From contig JAHRFX010000096.1 of assembly GCA_019084405.1 (NCBI GenBank), positions 1-20,270 of the forward strand: DNA of 20,270 nucleotides, given 5' to 3'. The stretch is from Methanobacterium sp. (GTDB lineage: Archaea > Methanobacteriota > Methanobacteria > Methanobacteriales > Methanobacteriaceae). The notes beneath the pieces are model-generated. The model was given only the letters and a program-made list of their open reading frames with translations. It searched no databases and was not told the origin of the DNA. The position numbers and the translations under genes are program-made. This document shows, piece by piece, positions 1-8,098 of this stretch. Every line of letters begins with the position of its first letter. Position 1 is the first letter of the stretch.

Positions 1-298
1 CATAGAAAATACTATGCTCCCCTCATTATAAAAGTTTTTAGGTTTCTATTCCTGAAAATAATGAGTTTAAGACAAATAAAAAAGATTGTTTATTAAAACA
101 TCAATTTCAAAAACCCCCAAGTTTTTGACAGTGCCTGTTGTTTATCCAAAATTAATTAAAAATGAATATTTAAAATAACTTACATACTATTTTATACTCC
201 TTAAATTTCTATATTCTAATATAAGCTTTAAAAACACATATTTTTGATAAGAACCGTTGAATTATTGTTTAATTTTTAAAAAAGTTTTCAAGGATACC
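1..298. other. AT-rich leader upstream of the fdhA remnant, no gene seen
   Basis: I see no convincing coding sequence here. The stretch holds a perfect inverted repeat at 107-128 (TCAAAAAC, loop CCCCAA, GTTTTTGA), which could be the end of a transcript entering from the left or part of the fdhA leader. An AAGGA Shine-Dalgarno-like site at 289-293 lies five bases before the ATG at 299. I do not see the CGATATGT palindrome that marks several other promoters of this window. Confidence 0.5.
107..128. terminator. Perfect hairpin, 8-bp arms, upstream of fdhA remnant
   Basis: The arms TCAAAAAC and GTTTTTGA are exactly complementary with a 6-base CCCCAA loop. Because the arms are A/T-rich it may end transcription in either direction. 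Its partner gene would lie outside the window on the left, so the role is inferred. Confidence 0.35.
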
Positions 299-1811
299 AT
301 GAAGAACAAGATCAAATTTTTAATGGATGGATTGGAGTTTGAAGCAGATGAAGGAACCACCATCCTTCAATCAGCCATGGAAAATGATATTTATATTCCC
401 CATCTTTGTTATAATTCCCAGTTAAAACCTTATGGTGCCTGCCGCTTATGTCTGGTGGAGAATGCTGATGGCCGGCTGATAACTTCTTGTGAGAATCAGG
501 TGGAAGAGGGAATGGAAATCAAAACCCACGGCACGAAACTAAACCGGGTTAAAAAGATGTTAATATCTTTACTTATTTCTAATCATGAAAAAAACTGCCT
601 TAGCTGTACCCAATCGGATAATTGCAAGCTTCAAGAAGCAGCATCTTATTTTCAGGTTGATGAAAACGAACTGGAAAACTTAAGACAATCGGTTAAGGAT
701 GTACCCCGGGATGAATCAAATCCTTTTTTTATCAGGGACCTTAAAAAATGCATACTCTGTGGAATCTGCGTTCAGGTATGTGGGGATATAATGGGAGTAA
801 ATGCTATTGATTTTGGTTTTAGAGGATATGATACCCGGATAACCACCTTTGGTGATAAGGATATTCTGGAATCTAACTGTGTATCCTGTGGTGAATGTGT
901 GGAAGCATGTCCGGTGGGTGCTCTGGTTTCCCGCAATTCTCTAACTCCTTCTCGAGAAGTTAAAACCATCTGCCCCTATTGTGGGGTAGGTTGTGGCATA
1001 TATCTGGGAATCAGGGGAAGTGAAATAGTCAGTGTAAGAGGTGATCCCGACAATCTGGTAAATCCGGGAAAACTCTGTGTAAAGGGCAGATTTGCTTATG
1101 AATTTATTAACCACCCCCAAAGACTTAAAAAACCTTTAATTAAAAAACAGGGCGAATTTGAAGAGGTTGAATGGGATGAAGCCCTAGACTTAATTGCAGA
1201 TAAATTCTCAAAATATTCTGGGGAGGAATTTGCGGCCATTGCCTCTGCCAAATGTACCAATGAAGAAAATTATCTCTTACAAAGTTCACCCGGGGGGTAA
1301 TGGGGTCCCCTAATATAGATCACTGCGCACGCCTTTGCCATGCTCCTTCGGTGGTGGGCCCTCTTCTATTTTATACACCATGGGAATTACCCAGCACTCT
1401 CATGGAACCGACAATGTTCTGGCGGTTAGTAATTTAGCTCTTCTTACTGGCAACCTGGGAAGAGAATCTTCAGGAGTCAACCCCCTTCGAGGCCAAAATA
1501 ATGTACAGGGGTCCTGTGATATGGGCTCCCTTCCCAATGTATTCCCGGGATATCAATCAGTAGAAGACCCTGAAATTGTTGAAAAATTCCAGAAGGCCTG
1601 GAACATGCATCTAAAACCCGTCAGTGGTATGATGTTATCTGAAATTTTTGAAAAAGCTAGAAGTGGGGACCTCAAGTCATTATATATCATGGGTGAAAAT
1701 CCATTACTCAGTGAACCGGATATTCAGAAAGTAAAAAAGGCTCTGGAAAATGTGGAGTTTTTAGAAGAAAAGATTCTGGAAAAAGCTCAAGAGCTTAAAG
1801 CATCTAAATAG
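299..1811 (+). pseudogene. fdhA: Formate dehydrogenase alpha subunit (FdhA, NuoG-like N-terminus), frameshifted and internally deleted
   Basis: An intact FdhA binds the Mo/W-bis-pterin cofactor and oxidises formate to CO2. Residues 1-70 form a 2Fe-2S ferredoxin domain (Cys37, 48, 51, 64). His96, Cys100, Cys103 and Cys109 form a NuoG-type His-Cys3 cluster. Two 4Fe-4S motifs start at Cys151 and Cys194, and the molybdopterin-family 4Fe-4S motif CPYCGVGC starts at 225 with Cys260. The reading frame breaks near 1280: restoring one A in a short A run gives LQKFTRGVMGSPNIDHCARL, then CHAPS, so the active-site Cys motif is still encoded. Near 1365 the text jumps to YTMGITQHSHGTDNV, so about 150-180 residues of the pterin-binding core are missing. 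After MGENPLLSEPD the remaining C-terminal domain is reduced to a short tail. The ATG at 299 fits the family start and has AAGGA upstream; the TTG at 257 does not. Almost certainly inactive. Confidence 0.85.
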
Positions 1812-1815
1812 ATTA

Positions 1816-1850
1816 TTTAAGCCCTCCTGGGCTTAAATTTATTTTTTTAT
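1816..1850. terminator. Bidirectional terminator hairpin between fdhA remnant and fecE-like gene
   Basis: The arms TTTAAGCCC (1816-1824) and GGGCTTAAA (1829-1837) are perfectly complementary around a TCCT loop. They are followed by a T-rich tract on the plus strand. The convergent genes on both sides end within 40 bases, so it can serve both. Confidence 0.7.
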
Positions 1851-1872
1851 ATTTTAAATTAATGTTCAAGAC

Positions 1873-2646
1873 CTATTTTAAAGCAATACATGCTTTTCTA
1901 TGCCCTATATCTATTATTTTTACATTAATATCATAAACCTCTTTCATGTTATCCTCGTTAATCACTTCTTCTGGGGGTCCTATATCAATGAAGGACTTTC
2001 CTTTCATTAAAGCCACTTTTTTGGCTGAAAGAAAAGCATGATCTGGAAAATGAGAAGACATTATTATAGATAGTCCTTTTTTAGCCAGCTGGTCAACAAT
2101 ATTCATGGTTCTTATCTGGTTTCCAAAATCCAAATGAGAGGTTGGTTCATCTAAAATTAAAACATCGGGCTCCTGAGCCAATACACGGGCAATAAAAACC
2201 AGCTGTTGTTCTCCTCCACTTATTTCAGTATATGCTTTATCCTTCATATGGTAAATTTTAAGATCTTTTAAGGATTTCTTGGCTATTTTACTATCCCTGG
2301 TGGAGGGAGAAGAAAAGGTATCAATATGGGGGGCCCTCCCCATTAATACTACATCTAAAACTGTAAATGGAAAGGTTGAATTATGTATCTGAGGAATATA
2401 TCCCATGCTTTTAGCTATTGTCGAAGGTTTAAGACCCTGAATATCAATTCCCTTCAGCATCACTTTTCCAGAATCAAGATGAATTAGACCATTTAAACAT
2501 TTAAGCAACGTTGTTTTTCCAGCACCATTAGCACCTAAAATGCATAAAACATCCCCTTTTTTCAGCTTAAAGCTTATTTTTTCAAATACTTTCTCTTGTT
2601 TATTATAGGAGAATGTTCCATCAACCATTTCCAGCAAGTAACTCAT
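1873..2646 (-). CDS. FecE-type ABC transporter ATP-binding protein
   Basis: Cytoplasmic ATPase of a binding-protein-dependent importer of the iron-siderophore/cobalamin/molybdate class. It shows Walker A GANGAGKTT near residues 40-48, the ABC signature SGGEQQ, Walker B VLILDEP and the switch histidine in SSHF; its ~257 residues are normal for FecE/BtuD. The ATG at 2646 is preferred over the TTG at 2652 because it overlaps the TGA stop of the permease as ATGA, which implies translational coupling. It is the last gene of a three-gene operon (binding protein, permease, ATPase). Substrate cannot be read from this subunit. The promoter motif shared with tupA makes molybdate/tungstate a plausible alternative to iron or corrinoids. 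Confidence 0.9.
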   Translation of the reverse strand: MSYLLEMVDGTFSYNKQEKVFEKISFKLKKGDVLCILGANGAGKTTLLKCLNGLIHLDSGKVMLKGIDIQGLKPSTIAKSMGYIPQIHNSTFPFTVLDVVLMGRAPHIDTFSSPSTRDSKIAKKSLKDLKIYHMKDKAYTEISGGEQQLVFIARVLAQEPDVLILDEPTSHLDFGNQIRTMNIVDQLAKKGLSIIMSSHFPDHAFLSAKKVALMKGKSFIDIGPPEEVINEDNMKEVYDINVKIIDIGHRKACIALK

Positions 2647-3683
2647 GCCCAAACCTCTTTACTTTTCCTTAAAAGATAAAGGAAGAAAGGTGCACCTATT
2701 ATTGCTGTTAAAATTCCCAGCGGAATTTCGGTGGTGGTAATTGTACGGGCAACATTATCTATTAAAAGGAGAAAAAAAGCACCTAAAATGATACTGACTG
2801 GTAAAAGTACTTTATGATCTGGACCAACAATCATACGGCCTACATGTGGTATTACAAGGCCAATCCAGCCAATTATTCCACAAATACTCACTGCTGATGC
2901 AGTAATAATGGTACAACAGAGGATTATGATTCCCTGCAGTCTTTTAGTATTAACTCCCAGGGTTTGAGCTTCTTCCTCCCCCATGGAAATCACATTTATT
3001 CTCCAGCGTATCATTAAAAGGATAATAGATCCTATTATTATGGGGATACCCATGATGAATAAATCTTGATTATTAACTGCAGCTAAACTTCCCATCAACC
3101 AGAAAACAATGGTCTGTAGCTGCCCATAGGGGTCAGCCACATATTTAATAAGCGATAAAAGCGCGGAAAACAAGGATGCAATGGTAATACCGCATAAAAC
3201 CAGGGTGAGTATGGATGTACCCTTAAATACCCTTCCTAAAAAATAAGTTAATCCCACAGCGGTCAATCCCCAGAAAAATGCGGAAAATTGTATCATGAAT
3301 ACACTTGCTGAAAATAGAATAGCAATGGCAGCTCCAAAACCAGCCCCGGCAGAAACCCCCAATTTATCTGGAGAAACCAGAGGATTTTGAAATAATCCCT
3401 GAAAACAGGCACCAGCTAGAGATAAAGAACCACCAACCATCATAGCGGCCATTATACGGGGTAACCTAATGTCAAAAATAATGGTATTTACTGTAGCAGG
3501 TAAGCCAGATTCCATAAAAAATATTTTGGAAATCAATGCGACAATTACATGATAAGGAGAAACGGGATATCTTCCAATAAGAAACGAAAGGAAGAATAAA
3601 ATAATAAGGAGGATTGAAACTAAGGCTGCCGCTGATATTTGGTGCGTTCTAATTCTATCCTGAATATTAATTTTTATCATCAT
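2643..3683 (-). CDS. FecCD-type ABC transporter permease
   Basis: Integral membrane subunit of the importer, of the FecCD/BtuC family. The protein is a series of about nine or ten hydrophobic segments. Family-typical stretches include RLPRIMAAMMVGGSLSLAGA and FQGLFQNPLVSPDKLGVSAG, and near the C-terminus GIIGWIGLVIPHVGRMIVGP. About 346 residues is a normal length. Several starts are possible in a row: GTG at 3692 and 3689, ATG at 3683 and 3680. A GGTG motif just upstream favours one of the ATG codons. The stop overlaps the start of the ATPase gene by four bases. The homologous MolB permease of Haemophilus carries molybdate/tungstate, so this family is not restricted to iron. Confidence 0.9.
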   Translation of the reverse strand: MMIKINIQDRIRTHQISAAALVSILLIILFFLSFLIGRYPVSPYHVIVALISKIFFMESGLPATVNTIIFDIRLPRIMAAMMVGGSLSLAGACFQGLFQNPLVSPDKLGVSAGAGFGAAIAILFSASVFMIQFSAFFWGLTAVGLTYFLGRVFKGTSILTLVLCGITIASLFSALLSLIKYVADPYGQLQTIVFWLMGSLAAVNNQDLFIMGIPIIIGSIILLMIRWRINVISMGEEEAQTLGVNTKRLQGIIILCCTIITASAVSICGIIGWIGLVIPHVGRMIVGPDHKVLLPVSIILGAFFLLLIDNVARTITTTEIPLGILTAIIGAPFFLYLLRKSKEVWA

Positions 3684-3695
3684 ATGCACCACTAT

Positions 3696-4763
3696 TTAGA
3701 ATTCTTTAAGACCAGAGCGCCTTAAAATACTGGTAACTTCATCATCTGTAAGATTGTAATGATAAAACTCAGCATAAAATTCTTTAGTGAGGCTTTTAAT
3801 ATCAAGGTCTTTGAATTGATCAGGATAAACTACTTTAGCTGTCCATGGAATCCCCATTATTGTGTTAGCTCCCGGTGGACCCTCAAACCAGTTGAAAGGA
3901 GACGGGGGAACCAGATATACTTCTTTATTTCTCACTGCTTCGATGTTCTTCCACTGGGGATGAGAATAGATACTCTCATAGAACTGTGCATCGCTGGTTA
4001 TAATTACTTCCGGATTCCATTTTAAGATTAATTCCATGGAAACTCCCACCCCTCCTTTTGTTATAGGGGCTTCCACTACATTCTTACCTCCGCACATAGT
4101 TATTAGGTTGGCATGCTGAGCTCCCGGGGCATAAGTCTTTAAACCATCAGGGTCTTTTCCATAATAAACTTTTTTTCTTTCATCTTCAGGAATAGATGCA
4201 ATTGTACCGTTTACCTGGCTTAAGACCTTATCATGGAAATTTATAAGCTTTCTTGCTTTTTCAGGCTCTTGCAAAATACTTCCCATAAACTCAATCGAAG
4301 GAATGATACTGGTTAAATTATTATCTCCTTCTACATCTAAGACTGGTATCTGGCCAAATTTATGCTGTATTTCTTCCACAACTTCCACAGTACCTCCATG
4401 CCCCACCAGGATGATATCTGGATGAGAAGAAATAATGGATTCATAATTAGCATCTTTTTTTCCACCACCCAGAACTGGTAGACTTTGATATTCTCGGGGC
4501 ATGTACTGATTTTCTTTTTTTCCCCTGGCAGAATCCCAGCCTACCATTTTATCTGGCGCAAGCATGTAAAGCTGTACCGTGGTCGAGGAACTCAGTGAAT
4601 ACACTTTATTTATATATGAAGGCACTGGAACGGTCCTGCCCAACATATCTGTAATCTGATTACTTTCACCAGAAACTGGAGGGTCCTGGCTTAAAAATGT
4701 TCCGATTAAACCTGCAGATAGTAGAAATATTATAAATGATGCTACGATTTTTTTATTTACCAT
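3696..4763 (-). CDS. Substrate-binding protein of FecBCD-type importer (iron/corrinoid or Mo/W)
   Basis: Extracytoplasmic binding protein of the TroA-like fold (COG0614 type). The N-terminus has KK followed by a hydrophobic stretch (about residues 6-24) without a lipobox Cys, so it is probably held by an uncleaved anchor or secreted. The start of the mature domain, ITDMLGRTVPVP, is typical. SHPDIILVGHGG and, near the C-terminus, FNWFEGPPGANTIMGIPW resemble the W-x(2)-x-PP-x(2)-N-x(2)-G signature of the MolA/HemV-2 subgroup; this comparison is from memory. The ATG at 4763 has an AGGGGAG Shine-Dalgarno. The inverted repeat at 4802-4825 encloses the putative TATA box, as at tupA. First gene of the operon. 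Iron, corrinoid or molybdate/tungstate are all possible; the shared operator makes me lean to Mo/W. Confidence 0.85.
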   Translation of the reverse strand: MVNKKIVASFIIFLLSAGLIGTFLSQDPPVSGESNQITDMLGRTVPVPSYINKVYSLSSSTTVQLYMLAPDKMVGWDSARGKKENQYMPREYQSLPVLGGGKKDANYESIISSHPDIILVGHGGTVEVVEEIQHKFGQIPVLDVEGDNNLTSIIPSIEFMGSILQEPEKARKLINFHDKVLSQVNGTIASIPEDERKKVYYGKDPDGLKTYAPGAQHANLITMCGGKNVVEAPITKGGVGVSMELILKWNPEVIITSDAQFYESIYSHPQWKNIEAVRNKEVYLVPPSPFNWFEGPPGANTIMGIPWTAKVVYPDQFKDLDIKSLTKEFYAEFYHYNLTDDEVTSILRRSGLKEF

Positions 4764-4801
4764 GAAAGGGACTCCCCTAAAATAGAATAATTTTTATTTA
4801 T

Positions 4802-4825
4802 CGATATGAATTTATAAACTTATTG
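4802..4825 (-). promoter_or_regulatory. Operator-like palindrome over TATA box of the FecBCD-type operon (site A)
   Basis: On the plus strand it reads CGATATGA, 8-base spacer ATTTATAA, ACTTATTG. The right arm matches the consensus ACATATCG at six of eight positions. On the minus strand the middle reads TTTATAAA, a good archaeal TATA box. Its centre lies about 50 nt upstream of the ATG at 4763. It belongs to the same motif set as sites B to E. Confidence 0.5.
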
Positions 4826-4887
4826 AGATTTAACTTTATTTAACCAAAAAATACCTTAAAAAACGTTTTTATATAAATTATCAGTAT

Positions 4888-4911
4888 CGATATGTATATA
4901 TATACATTACT
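4888..4911 (+). promoter_or_regulatory. Operator-like palindrome upstream of the DUF11 gene (site B)
   Basis: The left arm is a perfect CGATATGT (4888-4895), the spacer is ATATATAT and the right arm ACATTACT is degenerate. The inner part ATGTATATATATACAT is itself a perfect 16-base palindrome and a possible TATA element. It lies 164 nt before the DUF11 gene. It could serve a long-leader transcript of that gene, the short ORF at 4958-5044, or the divergent importer as a second site. Confidence 0.4.
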
Positions 4912-4957
4912 AAAAATTAGAATTATAAATACTCAAGCGAATTCTAAACAATACTAA

Positions 4958-5044
4958 ATGAGGAGAAAGGTTAGGATATATTCAATCAAAAAAGAACGTA
5001 TAAAAGTTAATAATCGCTATCAAATTTATTTATCCTTTAATTAA
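4958..5044 (+). other. Possible 28-codon ORF between site B and the DUF11 gene
   Basis: An ATG at 4958 opens a 28-residue basic reading frame (MRRKVRIYSIKKERIKVNN at its start) that ends 19 bases before the next gene. There is no Shine-Dalgarno before the ATG, but the distance to the TATA-like site B would suit a leaderless or short-leader message. It may be a leader peptide, a gene remnant or chance. Confidence 0.15.
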
Positions 5045-5063
5045 TCAAATAGGGGCCGAATGA

Positions 5064-5879
5064 ATGAATAAATCAATAATTAAGTTTATATTAATCATGG
5101 TTATAGTCTCCTCAATATCGGGATTGACTTATGCATCCGAATCGGATAGTGTTAATGGAACTTCTAATGGAACCAGCAGTGGGAAAGCCAGCGCTAAAAT
5201 TAGCATCAATTTTGATAGAAGCGAAGCAAAAGTGGGAGATACAGTAATTATCACCGTTGCCATTATCAATGATGGATCCATAGATTTAACCAATATATTG
5301 GTTTTAGCACCCCTTCCAGAAGGTTTACAGTACTTATCTCACGCTACTGATACCAATAAGGCACTTTATTCAGCTTCGGGAGTATGGGATGTGGGAAATT
5401 TAAGAACCACTTCCCGACTGGGTGGAGTTAAATATCTCTATCTAACTGCTAAGGTACTACCTTCTGCTGAAGGCAAAAATTTGATTGCCACTGCCAAATA
5501 TTTGAGTGTTGAACCTGAATCTAATGATGTTCCTTTTCAAAAACCAGGCACAGCGAGTTCTGCTTTGAGAATTGAAAAAATTGAAGAAACAGGTAATGGG
5601 AACGCCACGGGCAATGGAACAGGCAACATGACTAGAAGTAATAGTAGCACAGGCAATAATCAAGCCATCCTCAATGAACTTAAAAATACCACATCAAAAG
5701 GTGGTTTGGAAACTTTACAGGAATTAAGTAATCTTCAAAATGAAGGAAAAGCATATGAAGTTACAAATGATACTTCTTCAACTCCATCTAATGGTCCCGG
5801 GTCAATCTATGCCATTATAACTGGACTTATATTCTCACTACTAATATTAGTAGGATATTTCAAAGGAGTCCGGGGTTAA
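5064..5879 (+). CDS. Surface protein with one DUF11 (beta-sandwich) domain and C-terminal membrane anchor
   Basis: Secreted, membrane-anchored protein of unknown task. Residues 1-25 are a signal peptide ending near TYASES. Residues 40-165 carry one DUF11/COG1361-type domain, recognisable from VGDTVIITVAIINDGSIDLT and LPEGLQYLS followed by VWDVGNL. A low-complexity linker rich in Gly, Asn, Ser and Thr follows, with many N-glycosylation sequons (for example GNATGNGTGNMT). A hydrophobic C-terminal helix GSIYAIITGLIFSLLILVGY ends in a short basic tail. The ATG at 5064 follows AGGGG at 5051-5055. It is divergent from the FecBCD-type operon across a 300-base region with two copies of the shared palindrome. 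This family is common in the pseudomurein-bound surface of Methanobacteriales; a link to Mo/W is only suggested by location. Confidence 0.85.
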   Translation: MNKSIIKFILIMVIVSSISGLTYASESDSVNGTSNGTSSGKASAKISINFDRSEAKVGDTVIITVAIINDGSIDLTNILVLAPLPEGLQYLSHATDTNKALYSASGVWDVGNLRTTSRLGGVKYLYLTAKVLPSAEGKNLIATAKYLSVEPESNDVPFQKPGTASSALRIEKIEETGNGNATGNGTGNMTRSNSSTGNNQAILNELKNTTSKGGLETLQELSNLQNEGKAYEVTNDTSSTPSNGPGSIYAIITGLIFSLLILVGYFKGVRG

Positions 5880-5910
5880 TCTCTACTTACATTTTTTAAG
5901 GTTTGAGTTC

Positions 5911-6042
5911 ATGGAAGGTTTTTATGGATTTTTAAGTGCCGCCTTGCATTCTATGATCCAGATTATGCTGATTCCATTAATTGCACCATCTTTTAATTTT
6001 CATTATATACTCGATTATAATCAGAGGCGGTTTGTTATATGA
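5911..6042 (+). CDS. Possible small hydrophobic protein, 43 residues
   Basis: An ATG at 5911 opens a 43-codon frame, MEGFYGFLSAALHSMIQIML and onward, with one hydrophobic helix and a Lys/Arg-bearing tail ending at TGA 6040-6042. It starts 31 bases after the DUF11 gene stop, so it could be cotranscribed. The ribosome site is weak (AAGG about ten bases upstream). It may be a real small membrane protein or the truncated beginning of a lost permease. I do not recognise it. Confidence 0.2.
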   Translation: MEGFYGFLSAALHSMIQIMLIPLIAPSFNFHYILDYNQRRFVI

Positions 6043-6118
6043 ATATCATCACCGAATTCGGTTAATACTAAAGAAATTAAAAAACAAAGAATTATTATAT
6101 TTAATTAGAGGAATTAGA

Positions 6119-6823
6119 ATGACCATATACATTGGAATTGATGATACTGATAATTTAAATTCTAGAGGAACAGGAAGACTAACCCGAGCAATAGCAGACG
6201 AAATTTCTAATATATGTCCTGTAAAGGGTGTAACTAGACATCAGCTTTATTTTCACCCGGATATACCTTATACTTCTCATAACAGCTGCGGGGTTATTCA
6301 TGTTGAATCGGAAGATAAGGATCTGGTTCCCCACCTTTTCAAACTAGCCGGGGAAGAAATACTTAATGATTTTATTGAAGGTAGTGATCCGGGTTTAGCA
6401 GTTGCTCACCATAGTCAGATTTTACCTCCACTGGTGGCCTATGGGATCGATGCCAAGTCTACTATCTTAAATCAGGAAAAGGCCAGGGCACTGGCTGGAA
6501 ATTTAGGCATAATTTTGGAAGGTTTGGGCGGAACAGAAGATGGGGTAATTGGGGCATTGGCCGGTATTGGTCTCGCCTTTAATAAAAATGATGGAAGATT
6601 TTTACAAATTGGAAATATAAGGCAACTTACCGGTACGCAAAGTGGGGAAAATTTACTAAAAGCAGGAGTGGAAGCGATTTTTACTACAGATGGACGCCAG
6701 ATATTCGAAGGAAATATCTTCAATGAAGAAAATAAATCAGTTAAACCCTGTCCTGTAAATGGAAAGCCTGTTTTATTTGTAGAAGATATAAATGGTTGCT
6801 TAAAAGCAGTTAAAAGGAATTAA
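6119..6823 (+). CDS. Short TiaS-like protein (IGIDDTD family, COG1571-related)
   Basis: The N-terminus MTIYIGIDDTDNLNSRGTGR carries the IGIDDTD motif of the kinase-like catalytic domain of TiaS, the archaeal tRNA-Ile2 2-agmatinylcytidine synthetase. With 234 residues it is about half the length of a TiaS (about 420). It has no visible OB-fold or zinc-ribbon C-terminus, so it is a paralogue of unknown substrate rather than TiaS itself. A glycine-rich LEGLGGTEDGVIGALAGIGL stretch sits near residues 137-160, and two Cys (CPVNG, NGC) lie near the C-terminus. The ATG at 6119 has GAGG at 6108-6111, seven bases upstream; the upstream extension to the TTG at 5981 has no ribosome site and is unlikely. 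Not obviously linked to its neighbours. Confidence 0.75.
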   Translation: MTIYIGIDDTDNLNSRGTGRLTRAIADEISNICPVKGVTRHQLYFHPDIPYTSHNSCGVIHVESEDKDLVPHLFKLAGEEILNDFIEGSDPGLAVAHHSQILPPLVAYGIDAKSTILNQEKARALAGNLGIILEGLGGTEDGVIGALAGIGLAFNKNDGRFLQIGNIRQLTGTQSGENLLKAGVEAIFTTDGRQIFEGNIFNEENKSVKPCPVNGKPVLFVEDINGCLKAVKRN

Positions 6824-7026
6824 TAGGATATAAAATTAAATCCATTTTAGGCAAACACATTATGGGCTAAACAGATATCTTCCCACTACCTTAATTATTC
6901 AAGTAATCCTTAATTAAAATACATACTGACTTTATTTTCTAAATTTAATTTAAGCTTATTTAAAAATAAACAGGACCAGCTCCTTTAAATAATATTTTCA
7001 TCTAAATGATATAATCACTCATCATT

Positions 7027-8097
7027 TTACTGGAAAAGATGAACCGCAGTTGCCTTGAATTCCATCCATAGTTCCGATCCGATATTAATTTTCATGTCCA
7101 GGAAGGACTTACGGGTCATGTAAACTGTGAATAATTCGCTTCCAGCATCTATTTTAAGTTGAATTAATGCTCCGTCATCTATAATCTCAACCACTTTCCC
7201 TTTTAATTCATTTAAAGAACTAGTTTTTACTTTATCCCAGGATAAACTGATATCTTCAGGACGTATTGATACAAATATATCACCTTCTGCTTGCTTAGAT
7301 GAATATATGTTAATATTTCCACTTTTTATAACTGTTACTCCCTCTTTATCTTTATCTTTACTGGCCTGGCCTTTAATTACATTTTTTACTCCCACGAAAT
7401 CGGCCACAAACTGATTTTTAGGTTTTCTAAAAACATCCTCAGGTTTTCCTATCTGGAAAATTTTTTTATTTAATATGGCAATTTCATCGGAAAGGCGTTG
7501 GCCCTGGATCAGATCATGGGTGGTCATAATTATGGTGGTATCCTTTTCTTTTTTAAGGTGCAAAATTAATGACTCTATTTTTTTACGAGACAGGGGATCC
7601 AGGTTAGAAGTAGGTTCATCCAGGAGAAGTAAATCTGGTTCGGTAACTAAAACTCTGGCCAGGGCTATTCTTTGAGATTCACCGCCAGAAAGGCTACCTG
7701 CATTTTGATGTGCATAATCTTCCATTCCCAACAATTCTAAATTCTGGTAAACCTTATTTTGTATATATTCCTTATCATAACCTCTAATATTCAATCCATA
7801 AGCTACATTATCATATACGGTTCCTTTAAAGGCCAGGGGCTTTTGGAATACCATCCCCATTCTGCGACGAATATGTAGATTTCCTTTTTTTGGTGAAATT
7901 TCATGGCCCTCAAATATGATTTTACCTGATGATGGAGTTTCTAAAAGATCAATTAAACGTAATAAAGTAGTTTTACCACAGCCGGTAGGACCAATCAATC
8001 CCAGGTTGATCCCGGTTTTTATTTTTAAATTAATATCCTCCAGAATGGTTGTGGATCCATATTTTTTATTCAGATTTTCTATTTCCAGCAGGTACAT
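7027..8097 (-). CDS. tupC: Tungstate ABC transporter ATP-binding protein
   Basis: ATPase that drives tungstate (or molybdate) uptake with TupA and TupB. Walker A GPTGCGKTT lies near residue 37, the Q-loop is MVFQKP, the signature is LSGGESQR, Walker B is LLLLDEP and the switch histidine is in TTHD. After about residue 240 comes a C-terminal TOBE-like domain (VSIRPEDISLSW; KGKVVEIIDDGALIQLKID), found in oxyanion transporters, where it can bind the oxyanion or regulate the ATPase. The 356-residue length is normal. The ATG at 8097 lies one base after the TAG stop of the permease, so the two are coupled. Assigned to tup rather than mod or wtp because of the linked tupA. Last gene of the operon. 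Confidence 0.88.
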   Translation of the reverse strand: MYLLEIENLNKKYGSTTILEDINLKIKTGINLGLIGPTGCGKTTLLRLIDLLETPSSGKIIFEGHEISPKKGNLHIRRRMGMVFQKPLAFKGTVYDNVAYGLNIRGYDKEYIQNKVYQNLELLGMEDYAHQNAGSLSGGESQRIALARVLVTEPDLLLLDEPTSNLDPLSRKKIESLILHLKKEKDTTIIMTTHDLIQGQRLSDEIAILNKKIFQIGKPEDVFRKPKNQFVADFVGVKNVIKGQASKDKDKEGVTVIKSGNINIYSSKQAEGDIFVSIRPEDISLSWDKVKTSSLNELKGKVVEIIDDGALIQLKIDAGSELFTVYMTRKSFLDMKINIGSELWMEFKATAVHLFQ

Positions 8098-8098
8098 A

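Noticed and set aside
257..298. Upstream TTG start of the fdhA remnant
   Set aside because: The extra 14 residues do not fit the family, and the ATG at 299 has an AAGGA site at good spacing.
1270..1345. Selenocysteine readthrough or recoding in fdhA
   Set aside because: The stop in the first frame is TAA, the active-site codon downstream is TGC (Cys) in the corrected frame, and the gene also lacks its core domain.
5981..6118. 46-residue N-terminal extension of the TiaS-like protein
   Set aside because: It begins at TTG without a ribosome site; IGIDDTD proteins begin right at the motif, and the ATG at 6119 has GAGG upstream.
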